64,000 bases of DNA. It comes from Cydia pomonella. Lineage: Eukaryota; Arthropoda; Insecta; Lepidoptera; Tortricidae. The DNA is taken from contig NC_084705.1 of the NCBI RefSeq assembly GCF_033807575.1, positions 6,070,019-6,134,018 on the forward strand. Direction: 5' to 3'. This document shows positions 13,713-25,678 of the stretch, in pieces. The notes under the pieces were generated by a model. The model saw only the letters and a program-made list of their open reading frames with translations, made no database searches and was not told the DNA's origin. Position 1 is the first letter of the stretch, and each line of letters opens with the position of its first letter. Position numbers and translations under genes: made by a program.

Positions 13713-14046
13713 ATTCTTCTTCCTCGCGTTGTCCCAGCATTTTGCCGCGGCTCATGAGAGCCGGTGGTCCGCTTGACAACTAATCCCCAGAATTAGCGTA
13801 GGCACTAGTTTTTACGAAAGCGACTACCATCTGACCTTTCAACCCGGAGGGTAAACTAGGCCATATTGGGATTAGTCCGGTTTCCTCAGGATGTTTTCCT
13901 TCATCGAAAAGCGACTTGTAAATATCAAATGATATTTTGTACATAGACTCCTAAAAACTCATTGGTACGAGCCGGGGTTTGAACCGGGACCTCCGGATTG
14001 AAAGTTGCACGCTCTTACCGCTAGGCCACCAGCGCTTCTGTCGGAA
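13713..14046 (-). mobile_element. tRNA-derived SINE with 19-bp target duplications
   Basis: On the minus strand the element starts with a tRNA-like head: A box TGGCCTAGCGG and B box GGTTCAAACCC around 14030-13975. A body and a short GAA-rich tail near 13713 follow. The direct repeat GTGTCGGACTATTGACAAT flanks it exactly (13694-13712 and 14047-14065), proving retroposition. It resembles a widespread lepidopteran SINE known to me from memory. Short reading frames across it are irrelevant. Confidence 0.92.
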
Positions 14047-14065
14047 GTGTCGGACTATTGACAAT

Positions 14066-15196
14066 GATTAACATAGTTCAATTGTGTAGTGGGTGGTTTG
14101 AAATTGTGATGTCTCAACTTCAAAGACTTTTCGCCTACACTCTGTTTAGACTTTCCTGGGATATCAGTTATCCGCAACCATGACCGGTATAACTGCGTCA
14201 AAATGTAGGAAACTGGAAACTAAATAAATTCTCGATTGACCCGAGATTTTAGGCAATACCGTTACATCTTTGCAGGTTACTGTTACAATTGATTTTCTCT
14301 ACAACATTTTTTGTAGTTTAATTAATAAAAGATTAGATCTATTGTATCATCTAGCCAACTGTCCCAGATTCCCCTAAATGTAATTCTCATGACTTGCCGA
14401 CATAAACTCGTCAACTAGTGCACGAAATATGAGTAACTAGGTGATGTTATTGTGAAAATGATGTAATTATAATTAGTTGTAAATATAATGCGTAACTTGC
14501 TCGTCCAGCACGGGACAGATTCCCACAGCCCACAGACAACAACCTTCAGTTTATTATGTCATTAGTATGAAAGAAATAACAATTCTGTCAAGTTGCAGTA
14601 TTATATCATAAACTTTGTCGATAAGGATCTGTTACGATAAGATTATTTATGGGCCTTTTGAGTTTTGATTAATTGCGTTTACGCTTTTAAAAGTAATGTA
14701 TTTCAATATTGCAATTGCACGGGAATTTCATAAAAGATTTACAGCTTCAATATTGCTATTTTATGAGTTTATGACTGACCAAAATAAACTTCTGAAAATC
14801 CGATCTCTAAGTTTCATTGAACTATTATTACTACGTATAGAACCGGCACAGAGGACCAGTATTTGGCGCCATGAGTTGTTGTTGTTTTGACAACAAACAA
14901 TAGAAGCGAAGCGTGAATCTCGCGACCTAAACGCGTAAGCGCCATGATTTTTTACGGCGCTTTCGACGTTTTGGTCGCGTGGTACAGGTTGCATTGCGAC
15001 AATTTCATTGTTTGGTATGGTTTCTCTATTGTAATAATAACTCAATGCTAAGTTTACGTAAAAATATTATGTGGAGTTAGGTATAGTTGACTCCTTAAGG
15101 CCCCGTGGCCGTAGGTTCAGGTTCTTCTCTCACTTAGCGTAAGCGTGAGCGATATGGATGTGCTTGCCTGGGATTTTTATTATTTTTGTACATTTT
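14066..15196. other. Intergenic stretch, nothing recognised
   Basis: AT-rich. Opposed open frames of 64 and 94 codons at 14696-15045 overlap each other and look random. Confidence 0.4.
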
Positions 15197-15664
15197 TAGG
15201 GTTCCGTAGCCAAATGGCAAAAAACGGAACCCTTATAGATTCGTCATGTCCGTCTGTCTGTCCGATTCTGTCACAGCCACTTTTTTCCGAAACTATAAGA
15301 GCTATACTGTTCAAACTTAGTAAATGGATGTATTCTATGAACCGCATTAAGATGTTTACACAAAAATAGAAAAAAAAAAACAATAAATTTTGGGGGTTCT
15401 CCATACTTAGAACTGAAACTCAAAAAATCTTTTTTCGTCAAACCCATACGTGTGGGGTATCGATAGGTCTTCACAAATGATATTGAGGTTTCTAATATCA
15501 TTTTTTTCTAAAATGAATAGTTTGCGCGAGAGACACTTCCAAAGTGAAAAAATGTGTGTCCAAAGTGGTAAAATGTTGAACAAGATCTAGTAAGTAGATT
15601 TTTTTTTAATACGTCATAAATGGTACGGAACGCTTCATGCGCGAGTCTGACTCGCACTTGGCCG
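15197..15664. repeat. Interspersed lepidopteran repeat (GGTTCCGTAGCCAAATGG family), copy 1
   Basis: Begins GGGTTCCGTAGCCAAATGG, contains GGAACCCTTATAGATTCG, ACACGTATGG reversed as CCATACGTGTGG, TTTGCGCGAGAGACACTTCC, and ends GAGTCTGACTCGCACTTGGC. The same phrases recur in reverse order at about 28740-29375. Non-LTR type family is likely but not proven. The three 74-76 codon frames here are shadows. Confidence 0.75.
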
Positions 15665-16398
15665 CTTTTTTATAAAATATTATGATATTGCCGATTTTTA
15701 AAAACAATTATCATATTTTTAGCTTTTGTGCAAAATTTGTTATAATTTTTTTAAGGTGTATGTTAGATCTACTTAGTGATTTATTTTTCTATCGAGAGAA
15801 AGTCAAAAACTCAGGATTCGAATCGATGAAGTCCCTCGAGAAAGGCCTTAAGATTGCTAATTAATTTTTTGGACTATTTGCCAGCAGTATTGTGATCTAA
15901 AAAAGCGCCACGGCTTTTCAAAAACTGCGCTCTTTGAACTTTTGGCACGAGTAAAGTAACATTGTGGGTTTTTTAGCATTTATAATTTTTGATCCTCCGT
16001 TCACAATATTTTTTTTTTTTTAAGTAAAACTGTTTTTTTTGTTTGTATCAATGTATTTAGTATAATAGGTAATAGGTACTAATATTTACGCTTTTTAGTA
16101 TTATGCAATACGATTTAAATGAAATGACATGTTACGATTGTTGTAAAAAATAACATCATCATCATCGTGTTGTAAATACATACTTGTTTATAAACAGAGC
16201 TAACGTGTGTATTGGTCACGAATCCGAATCATTTACAAACATCCGGGGCGCGTGATCAATAGATAATGAGCATAAATATATATATAATGTAATATAAATT
16301 GCATGCGCATTTACAGTTTGGAAAGAGGCTTTTCGCATTTGCAATAATACTCGAAGTGACATGAGGAAACCGAAAGATTTTAACAATGTATTCATGTA
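15665..16398. other. Intergenic stretch, nothing recognised
   Basis: AT-rich with homopolymer runs; a 60-codon open frame at 15682 has no recognisable content. Confidence 0.4.
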
Positions 16399-16582
16399 CC
16401 ACTAGTGTAAATTTATTCGATAGCGAAACGTGACGTACGCGTTTGCGTTAAGTCTCATTTTCTATGGGATTTTGAGTTTCCGAAACGTTCCGCTTGGCGC
16501 GCTGTTTCTAAATCCCATACAAAATGAGACTTAACGCAAACGCGTACGTCACGTTTCGCTATCGAATAAATTTACACTAGGG
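16399..16582. mobile_element. Foldback MITE, copy 1
   Basis: Two arms of about 75 bp (CACTAGTGTAAATTTATTCG ... and its reverse complement) surround a loop of about 35 bp containing CCGCTTGGCGCGC. TA precedes the left end. The transcript would fold into a near-perfect hairpin. Two more copies lie at 23746-23930 and 23945-24129. Confidence 0.9.
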
Positions 16583-18784
16583 ATTCTGATCACATGTAGA
16601 AACTAAAATGTCATATAAACTTTTCTGGATTTCGCCTAGTTCCAGAGTTAATACCAATTTAAAAAAAAAACTTTTTATTGTAACTTAGTGGAAAACGCCT
16701 TTTAATGGCGATGATGCCATTATGGGGCGTTGTCTAAATATAGTAAATATTCTTATTGATAGATGTCAAAAAGTGACAAACAACCTTTGCAAAACCTAGG
16801 TTTTACAAAATGAAACCAGAAAAATTCATTTTCAGTGCCAGTTTTACCATAACATTTCACTTTTTATGTACAAATACATAAAAAAAATTGTTTTTTTTTT
16901 TACTTCAACTCATACAATTTTTTTCCTTTCTTTTGACCTCAGATGTGCGTGGTTAAAATCTTTCGGATTCCCCGTGTTACACCGTGTATATGACCTAATT
17001 AGTTAAAACCATAGACATAAGTAGGAATCCTGGGTTTACGCAAGTTAGGTAAAAGGAGAATTTTTTACATCGTTTAACTCAAAGAGCATATAATCACTAC
17101 GTTTTAAACTACTCACTCTTTAATTAGCGATTAAAGTGAAAATATCTTCACCAGCTCACCCAGCCCTAAAAGTATATTTTGTTTCAATACGCGTATTTCA
17201 AATATTGCCCATCAGGAACGAACTTCGACATTTTCTTCTTTCTTCAACCTTGAATTTGCTAACACAATTCCAAGTATGACCCTCGTTCTTTTTTCTTTCC
17301 TGATGCAAAGGCTGTCTATCGCGATCCAGCGTGGGGATCCGAAGGGGCGCGGGACGTGTTGTTTGAAACTGCGTCTTGCGCAGAACTATTGCGTGTGCAT
17401 TAATGTATTTCGGGTAAGTTACTAAATTTACGACCTCGCTGCGTTCTGGTCACTAGCTAGTTATTTAGTGCCCAATCTTTACCGCACGTTTCCGTCCAGT
17501 GCCTGTAATCTTTGCGCCGCACTCTTCATAGACCAATGGAGGATGTAATTTAAAGAAATTGCCTCAATGACTTGCTACAGAAAGATATTACAACCTTACA
17601 TTATATATAAAGGCCTCTTTCAACACAGGGGGTTTATTAATTAAGACGAAAGTGGAGACCCCACGCGGAATACCGTTTTCATACAAACTTAGTCCTCATT
17701 TTCAGAGAAGTTCTGCAATATTAAACGTAAAATAAACATCATTCATATTTCCATCAACAATGAAGTCATCAATCATACCTATCGATACAAATTGAAGATT
17801 CTGACATTTACGCACAGTAAGTTTTAATAAGAATTAGCAATTGGTACTTTTACTAAATAAAGTCGGGTAAATAGCCTAATATACATTTATTTATGAAATA
17901 AACAATTATACCCAAATTATACGCGAAAGAGGCCGGTTTTTATTTAGTTAACGTTTTTTTTTGTTGTCGTCAGATTTCGATTAAATTCGGAGGGTAGATA
18001 GAGTACATATAATGAGTCCATATTCTGTACAACAAACTTCCTCTGTGATACGAAAACATATGGAATTTTCGAAATTTACATAGGTAAGTACATTTTTTTT
18101 CTCAAATTGCGATTTCTCACAATGAGAAGCTCTTCAAACTCACCAAATTTTATTCAAATCTAATCAAATTTTGACGAAAAAAAACGACATCAAAATAGAA
18201 TCGGTCCAAAGCGGAAAATTATTCATACCACGTTGTTCCTACGCGGTGACTTTTTACTAGGCCGTCTGCAGCTCTACCTAGCCTAGCGTAAATAAACGCG
18301 CCGCTTATCAGACATACAAAACACCGAAACATCAAAATAAAATTAAGCCCAAAACATATTTCCTTGGACGTATATCATTCAAATCAAAAGAATCTTAAAT
18401 GCCCAATTTTATATTACGTCGTCTTCATCATCGTTCGGGTGTACTTCTATTTAATCGAACGAACTAACTTGCAACTAAAGCCGTTGGGAATAAAACTGTA
18501 TCTATAAATTGTTGAGTTTTTGCTGCCTCACCATGGTACGCAGGTACGCAGACTACGCACCTACTTACTCGTATCATATTCTTAGTATTCTTACCGTCTC
18601 TTTACCGCAATGTATGTCCGTACAAGTTGTTTATTGCGGCCGGACAGTGCAACGAACTATTTAGAGCAGTGCGACATCGGGTTCCGAGAAACGCACCGTC
18701 TCGGCCAAGAGCCAGGGCACAGAATAGATAAGTTTTTTATACATTATGATAGTAGCATAGTAGTACATGCGTAGTAAGCACTAA
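16583..18784. other. Intergenic stretch with a GC-richer patch
   Basis: About 17320-17520 is GC-richer (GGGGCGCGGGACGTG), possibly regulatory; no gene could be attached. The rest is AT-rich with nothing recognised. Confidence 0.35.
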
Positions 18785-18940
18785 GGGCCGTATCACACTG
18801 GCGATTTGCGAGCGAGTTGAGGCGAGACTGCGTACTAAGGTACTGGGATTCTTTGAAAATACGTTACGCGTTCACGGCGAATTCGTTGCGCGCTCGCCTC
18901 GCTTTCAACTCGCTCGCAAATCGCCAGTGTGATGGGGCCC
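18785..18940. mobile_element. PIF/Harbinger-like MITE (TAA target duplication)
   Basis: 156 bp with long inverted ends around TCACACTGGCGATTTGCGAG / CTCGCAAATCGCCAGTGTGA, flanked on both sides by TAA. Three-base T(W)A duplications and GG-starting ends suit PIF/Harbinger. The family looks common in Lepidoptera from memory. Confidence 0.75.
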
Positions 18941-18943
18941 TAA

Positions 18944-19545
18944 GCAGTATGCAGGGATCGGAACCGGTTTTTTGGAAAAACTTTGAAATAAACATATATT
19001 TCGGTTTATTTTATACTCCAAATATAGGACTCGGTTGAGTTTTTAGATAACGACTTCGTATTATGAGATTGCCCAATTAGAAATGAAATAATTAACAAAG
19101 AACGAAAAAATACCGTTTTCGTTCCCATACAAAAAATACCGGTTTCCGATCCCTGGCAGTATGTACTTGTTGTTTACAGGGAAATTCTGCTGAAATCAAA
19201 GTAAATTTAAACGAAAAACACGCTAATAGCTTAATACCTATCAATATCATTGTACCCACTACCTAATGATATAAAAACATTAAGAACCATATAATTTAAG
19301 GAACATTATATAGCTTGATACCATGCATAGAAATAATAAATTGTTACCATTTATTGAAACGTAGGTAACTATTCGTATAACCGGTCTAAAATGACTTAAT
19401 AGGCGATGACGTACCTCGACGAATTAATAACAACATCAGGTTCTACATCATTATGCTTGAGGGTTTAGACAATGACTTTGACAACAAAAACCTATTGTTG
19501 ATTAAGACAGACTATGAGCTGCTTACACTGATCACGCATAATTTA
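18944..19545. other. Intergenic stretch, nothing recognised
   Basis: AT-rich; no exon seen. Confidence 0.4.
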
Positions 19546-19706
19546 GAAATATCTGGGAGACCGAGCTTAGCTCGGAAAACATATTCAAATTCAAAACAGC
19601 GCGTTTTCCCAGAGATAAGACCCAGCTAGATCGATTCTTCGCCCCCGAAAACCCCCATACTGCAAATTTCATCGAAATCCTTAGAGCCGTTTCAGAGATT
19701 CCCGAA

Positions 19707-19749
<43 letters not shown>

Positions 19750-19980
19750 AGAATTGCTCGTTTAAAGGAATAAGAATAACTGGGAGACCGAGCTTTGTTC
19801 AGAAATCTTATAAAAACTCAAAAATGCTCGTTTTCCCAGAGATAAAACCTAGCTAGGTCGAACTTTCGCCCCTGAAAACCCCAATGTAGCAAATTTCATC
19901 GAAATCCTTGGAGCCGTTTCCGAGATCCCCGAAATATATATATAATATATAAGAATTGCTCGTTTAAAGGTATAAAATTA
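19546..19980 (+). repeat. Two tandem copies of an RTE-like 3' end repeat with (AT)n
   Basis: Copy A (about 19546-19770) and copy B (about 19779-19978) share CTGGGAGACCGAGCTT, CGTTTTCCCAGAGATAA, TTTCATCGAAATCCTT and GAGCCGTTTC, and end in AT dinucleotide runs followed by AGAATTGCTCGTTTAAAGG. Resembles a common lepidopteran RTE-type LINE end. The (AT)n tract near 19715-19745 is a microsatellite. Confidence 0.7.
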
Positions 19981-22236
19981 AGAAGTTTGTCCCCTTATAA
20001 CTATTAAAACATGTCAATTTAAGTATATTGTCTATGTACTCGAAATAAGATTATAATTAGGTTTATGGTAAATAAGTATGTGCTTAGCGTAAAAGTTAAA
20101 GAAAAACCATTTTTGAAAGTACGTTTCTGAAAATGCATAAACGCAAAACGCAACGTTCTGATCTGACGATATTTGTTTATGACTGCTTTGTCTGTCAAAC
20201 AAAGACATTTAGATTTAGAGATTTCTACAGTCACTATCTCACTAATTTTTGGTTATCTTTACAATTTCTTTATAAAAGCGTATATATTTATACTTTTGGT
20301 ACCAGTAACACCAGAGCCCGGTAAAAACCACTTAAAACTAGGTCTCGTTTAATATTCTAGAAGAATGTTTAGGAAGGCTACCGCGAGGACGAACCGACTA
20401 ATGCCCGCGAATGTCTATTTCTGTTGTGTTGTCACGCTCACGATTAATTCCGTGCGACTCGCGCTGATTAGACATATGGCCTTAAATATGTGGACGGTGG
20501 CATTTGTGCGGCAATAATGGTGTTGTTATGATTACTGATGATGTAGTGCTGATTATAATTAACAATCAATTTGGTTTTAACAACCAACTGATACTTTATT
20601 TCATTTTCATTGTATTAGATGGGTTTGTTTTCTTTATTTACTCGCATGCGTACGTGCATGGCGCAGGTGTTCATTGATAAAATCTATAATATATCGTCAG
20701 TAGGTAACTAAAAACTGCTGTCAACACAGGTCTTGGTAACTTCGAGCACACCCGACTTGAAGATCTTGACGCCAAACGAAAAACTCGGCCCAAGCCCTCC
20801 TACCATTACACATACGTATAACGCATCTGGGCAACTGTGTTTCGTGTTGCCGGAATACGGAACTAAAATAAGTAACATTTTTTTTTATAGACTGCTTACA
20901 TTTTTTTTCTAAAATTGTCACTAGCCCTAAAAAAAAACTATTTCTTTTTCAGTCAAGAAATAATTCAAGGCTAGATGTCTACATTACATTTCATAATATT
21001 CATACTCTCGTAAAATAGTAAGTACTCACTCCCTTCTCCGTCAGTCGAAGAGAAACGTAGTAAAATCGAGATGAAAATTTGAAAACTAAGAAATTACAGA
21101 TTATAATTAAGAGAACCTTACCAAGGCAAAGAAACTCTAAGTCCAAACCCCGAAAGAAACTTTCGAGATGCCCGTCAAAAATCACTATATGAACGGTATC
21201 GTAGCGGAAACCAATCTTTATAATCAGCTGCAATACGATGGATAATTTAAGGCAACATAAAAGCGGCGAATTCAAGTAAAGCTACACGTACAACAGCTGC
21301 TTTATCCACCTCTAATCTTACAACTAAGCTACATCCAAACATAAACGTTATTACACACACAACAAGGCCGCTTTTAATGGTATAAGAAGCAGTGAGATAA
21401 GAGTTTTACAGAAGTATGGTTGATAGAGGCGGTCAGACACAAATAACAGGTCTGGAAGAAGCTCTAACGAGCGACCGTCGGCGGCGCGAGTTCGGTTGCT
21501 TCAAAATAAGTAAACAGCGGCTTGCGGCACCTCAAAGTCAGAGTAAAGCTGAGTGTCCACTACACAGTATGTTACCATTCTCATCGTAAACATTTATCGT
21601 AATGACATATACAATATAAGGTAAGATTTCTTTTTCAGGCTATTTTCCTGGCTAGGCTTCCTTATCTGGGAAGTCTGGAGTGGAACCAAGCAAGAATCTC
21701 AAGACCGATTGGCATGAAAAAACACTGTAGACGGCCTCTGCCTCATCGAAGGGACTATATGAGCTGAGGATCTGGTCAAGATTGCAGGGTAGTGTGGGAG
21801 GCCATTGTTCAGCCGTAGAAGATTAGGTGTCAGCTGATATGACGATCTGTAATTTGGGCATATCAACAGTCTTTTGGAACAGTAATCAGAAGATTATTTT
21901 AGTGAGTACAGACCTTAAGCACTTTACTGCATATAGCCGAAGACGAAACAGAATACATTAACGATCGATCGATAAAACCTGCAAATTGCTTCACGGTCTC
22001 ATTTCTGGGAAGTTCGGATCAATCGCTTCAAAAGTGGGCGGCATAAGTGAATGAATATGGCCGACTGGCCGGAACAGAGTTAGAATAGTTTAAGCGGCTA
22101 AGTTATAGGGAAATCAAGGTTAGGTATATCTAAATATTTCATTATAGCAAATAAACTATGTACTACTCAATTTACGTATCATTTTATTTTACTTGGATAT
22201 TCAGTACATGCTTCTTGGTTGCGAAATGATATAGTA
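19981..22236. other. Intergenic stretch with a possible LINE scrap
   Basis: 21640-21800 (plus strand) includes CAAGACCGATTGGCATG and codon-like GACGGCCTCTGCCTC, reminiscent of the extreme C-terminus of jockey-type pol (DR-x-x-W-x-x-x-x-R-R), but frames are broken and support is weak. Short minus-strand frames at 20721 and 21000 are unrecognised. Confidence 0.3.
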
Positions 22237-22316
22237 CAGTCAGCTGGAGAGACAACTAACCCCCCCTGGATAGAAATTTGTTTGCAGGGGCGGTCAACTA
22301 TCTCTACAGCTGACCG
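22237..22316. mobile_element. Short MITE (CAGTCAGCTG ends)
   Basis: 80 bp with inverted ends CAGTCAGCTGGAGAGA / TCTCTACAGCTGACCG, TA on the left flank and TG on the right. Tc1/mariner-like size and TA flank suggested. Confidence 0.6.
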
Positions 22317-23745
22317 TGACCGTACATAGATAGCTACAGCGAAACAGCAGGTATCACTTTACAACTGAATTATGCAGCTGCAATCAATGACAGATAGGCC
22401 AATTCGAGTTTTAGTTTTTAGTCGATCTGTTTCCGATATGATACTGATCTGTCAGTGTCAAAAATGATATAGAATTACTACCTATAATTATGACCTAAAC
22501 ACGTCTTAACAAAAATCTGCCAGCAGGAATGAATGGAAGTAATTATGATCTTACGTAAGTATTTATAAGTAATTATTTTGTTCATCGAGTTTCTAAGAAA
22601 TCAGAATCGAGTAAAGCCCCGACTACTTGCAGATAAGTATAGTAAGTAGGTATTAGGTAGAATAGATATAAATTATGAATATTACATTTGTCTCTTAATA
22701 ACGTACTAATAAATAATTAAATATGGATTGTTGGCCAACTGCTATATTAAACACACAATAAGAGATTATAAATGTAAAACAATGCACGTATCCTATACAT
22801 AAAATTACGAACCATATATGGACTCTCTTATCATGATTCCGCAATCTCTGCATTATGGAGCATTTAAGAAGATATGCGGTATTCGTATAAAGGTTATTTT
22901 AAGTCTAAAATATACTGTCATAGACCCACATTTTTAAATTAAGCAATTGACCGTAAGTCGACTGTCAACTAGACAATATGACCCCAGAGGAACGAAATTA
23001 ATCGCAAGAGCTTAGTCTGCAATGCCAGGCCAGGGTTTTATCCTCGGCTTGTTCATTGGAAAAAGTGGAATTTTCTCTAAAGAACTAAAAGCTACTTCGT
23101 TCCTAGGTGGCGTTAACATATTTTTAACAAAGCTCTATTTTGTATGCCCTTAGAACAAACACGGTTAAGATTTCAAGAGTAGGCAAGCGTCGAGAATCTG
23201 CCCAACTCAGTTGCCCAAGTAACACTGTGTCAAACTAGCAAAGACAAGTAAATATAGCTCTTTAAAAGTTTGTAACAAATTATGCACAAAAGCTAAAAAT
23301 ATGAACATTGGTTCTAAAAATCGGCAATATCATGTTTGAGGGAACGTATCGATTACTTTTTATTTTAAACAGGGCGTACAAATATTTAAATTTAGAAACA
23401 TGATACCCAACCCAAGGCACGCACTTCCATCTTGGTCACGCTTACGCTCAGTGAGAGTGAGAAAAGAACACGAACTTAGCGGGTCGAAATCAGTATCGGT
23501 ATGGTTCTTGATCTTGATGCTATATGTTAGCGCGGCACCAGGGCCAGCCGCCACGCCAGCAGGGTGCAACAATACCCGCCGCGGCCGTGGGAAAAGGATT
23601 GCCATTCTCATGCTCTCTGAGCATATAAACTCGGGTAGACCAATATAACTGTCACCTCGAGGTCCATAATAATTATGCGTAATTGGAGACCCAGATTACA
23701 TATACTAGTGCGCGTCCGGCCATGCGGTTACAAAACAGATCAGTA
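22317..23745. other. Intergenic stretch, nothing recognised
   Basis: AT-rich; a GC-richer patch at 23520-23600 carries overlapping frames on both strands (82-83 codons) with no recognisable protein. Confidence 0.4.
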
Positions 23746-23930
23746 CCCCTAGTGTAAATTTTATCGACATCATAACGTGACGAACGCGTTTGCGTTAAGT
23801 CTCATTTTGTATAGGATTTTAAGTTTCCAAAACGTCCCGCTTGGCGCGCTCTTTCTAAATCCAATACAAAATGAGACTAAACGCAAACGCGTACGTCACG
23901 TTTCAAAATCGAATTTATTTACACTAGGGG
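23746..23930. mobile_element. Foldback MITE, copy 2
   Basis: Same family as 16399-16582: ends CCCCTAGTGTAAAT, long arms with ACGCGTTTGCGTTAAGTCTC, loop with CCGCTTGGCGCGC, TA on both sides. It sits 14 bases from copy 3 in the same orientation. Confidence 0.9.
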
Positions 23931-23944
23931 TACAGGGTTCAGTA

Positions 23945-24129
23945 CCCCTAGTGTAAATATTTTCGACAGCGAAACGTGACGTACGCGTTTGCGTTAAGTG
24001 TCATTTTGTATGAGATTTTTGACTTTCCAAAACGTCCCGCTTGGCGCGCTGTTCAAAAACCCATACAAAATGAGACTTAACGCAAACGCGTACGTCACGT
24101 TTCGCTATCGACTAAATTTACACTAGGGG
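23945..24129. mobile_element. Foldback MITE, copy 3
   Basis: 185 bp, TA flanks, arms and loop as in copies 1 and 2 with scattered differences. Separated from copy 2 only by TACAGGGTTCAGTA, so two full hairpins stand side by side. Confidence 0.9.
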
Positions 24130-24319
24130 TACAGACTTGAAACTTACGAGTTATTAAACTCAAATAGTTTGCCTGAATTGCTTGTCTCGCTATATTGCCA
24201 TTCATTACTATAACTCGCAACGCAATTATCCTTCCTACATCCGCACGATATTATATGTTTTTGGGAAACGTCTACAGTTTAAGATATAGAAGATGTAGCG
24301 ACGAACAATGGTTAGTATA

Positions 24320-24578
24320 CAGGGTGTTTATTTAGTCACCTGCAATAATTTTCGGGCTGAATATATAGGTCATACTGAGCAACTTTTACTATGAGAATAA
24401 CCCCGAAACCGCGAAAAATTTACTCTCCCATAGAAAATGTCAAGGTCAGACAGCCAAAATATATGAAAAATATATTTTGTTTTCGATTTTGTAATTGGCC
24501 CCATAGTAAAAGTTGCTCAGTATGACCTAAATATTCACTACGGTAATTATTGCAGGTGACTAAATGGACACCTTGTGT
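24320..24578. mobile_element. MITE with CAGGGTGTTTATTTAGTCAC ends
   Basis: Inverted ends AGGGTGTTTATTTAGTCACC / GGTGACTAAATGGACACCT, continuing into TGCAATAATT / AATTATTGCA, and an inner inverted pair GGTCATACTGAGCAACTTTT / AAAAGTTGCTCAGTATGACC. About 259 bp, non-coding. It lies about 220 bases upstream of the small gene at 24797. Confidence 0.8.
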
Positions 24579-24796
24579 TATGCCTTAAGCACACGCAAGT
24601 CGGCTAACCCCAAAAGAAAATAATGATGTCATAACGGATCGGCAATGATATGACCTACAGATGATAACAAGTCAACTCATCAAACAGGGGAAGAACTGCT
24701 AACTGGATTTGCTATCTCGAAGAAACATATCGCAAATAAAACAGCTACAGCCAACAACGATCACTCATTTGCCCGATCTCCTCTGAAACGACCACA

Positions 24797-25105
24797 ATGA
24801 AGAAATATTCGGTGACGGGAAACAATTTGACGATCAAAATACACGAGAACAAAACACGACTACGGATTATAGGAAATAACAATAATGTGGAGGCCGATAA
24901 GAACGAAGGCGAAATACAAATGGTTGGAGTGAACTGCACTGTGACGGTTCACCAGAATTCGGGAACCATCAACCTGGTCACCGATCTTTGGAAAGAAGAA
25001 AACAAGATATTAGTTATTGCAAAACAGGACATGAAAATGCCGACAAAAATGACATTTATCGGAAAGCTAAAGCAGAAGTTAAGAAAGAATATATTCATAT
25101 GGTGA
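24797..25105 (+). CDS. Small single-exon protein with beta-rung-like repeats, unknown function
   Basis: I do not recognise a named family. The 102-codon frame starts MKKYSVTGNNLTIKIHENK and has A at -3 (ACAATG), a good insect context. It shows repeating segments of about 18 residues: YSVTGNNLTIKI, LRIIGNNNNVEA, IQMVGVNCTVTV, INLVTD. This alternation of hydrophobic strand and G-N-N turn resembles rungs of a small beta-helix and recalls the DUF3060 type of repeat. The C-terminus is lysine-rich (KLKQKLRKN); there is no signal peptide or membrane segment. AATAAA lies 40 bases after the stop. No intron is needed. It may be a nested gene or an old retrocopy. Real coding is likely but unproven. Confidence 0.6.
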   Translation: MKKYSVTGNNLTIKIHENKTRLRIIGNNNNVEADKNEGEIQMVGVNCTVTVHQNSGTINLVTDLWKEENKILVIAKQDMKMPTKMTFIGKLKQKLRKNIFIW

Positions 25106-25144
25106 CAAGTGTAGTGAATTGTGTTCTGTGATGTACCCGTGTGA

Positions 25145-25150
25145 AATAAA
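25145..25150 (+). terminator. Poly(A) signal AATAAA of the small gene
   Basis: A canonical AATAAA 40 bases after the TGA stop of the frame at 24797-25105, followed by a T-rich stretch. Confidence 0.5.
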
Positions 25151-25623
25151 CTTTCATTTTAAAATACGCAAAATTAACCCTTAATAAAATAGAAATGTGT
25201 CCAAAATTAAGCCAATTTGAACCAATTTTTTTTTTCATAGAGTCGAAATGATGGTGGATAATATATTTACGACATACAATATAGAGCTTTGTTTTTAAAA
25301 AAAAAAAATATAGTCGAAATGATGGTGATAAATATATTCCCCTTGTCTTATTAAGGATTAATCATTATCTATGAAATAAGCACACTTGTGTTGCACTTGT
25401 TATCTCGTCAGAGACAGCCTTGATATTTGCAGTGGTAAAAGGAATTCCTGACGGATAACCGTTTGGAACAACTGTGCTTGGAATGTGGTAGATAAAGACT
25501 CTTTGTGTTCACGATAAACTTACGTATGCATTCAATTGCAATGCATAATTTACTCTTGAGGAATTGTGTTTTGCTGGCTCATACTTATCATGATACGTTA
25601 TTAGCAATAAAAAAAATATTAAA

Positions 25624-25678
25624 AAGCGCTAAAATGTTTCGCCATTTGTAAGTTAAATGGCAAAACATTTTAGCGCTT
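25624..25678. repeat. Short hairpin with 24-bp arms
   Basis: Arms AAGCGCTAAAATGTTTCGCC... and its reverse complement with one mismatch, separated by a loop of about 7 bases (GTAAGTT). Small-RNA-like geometry or a minimal MITE. Confidence 0.7.

Noticed and set aside
13970..14045. tRNA gene on the minus strand
   Set aside because: A and B boxes are present but the anticodon stem does not pair, and it is the head of a SINE with target duplications.
15145..15501. Frames of 74-76 codons
   Set aside because: Shadows within an interspersed repeat whose copy at 28.7-29.4 kb has different frames.
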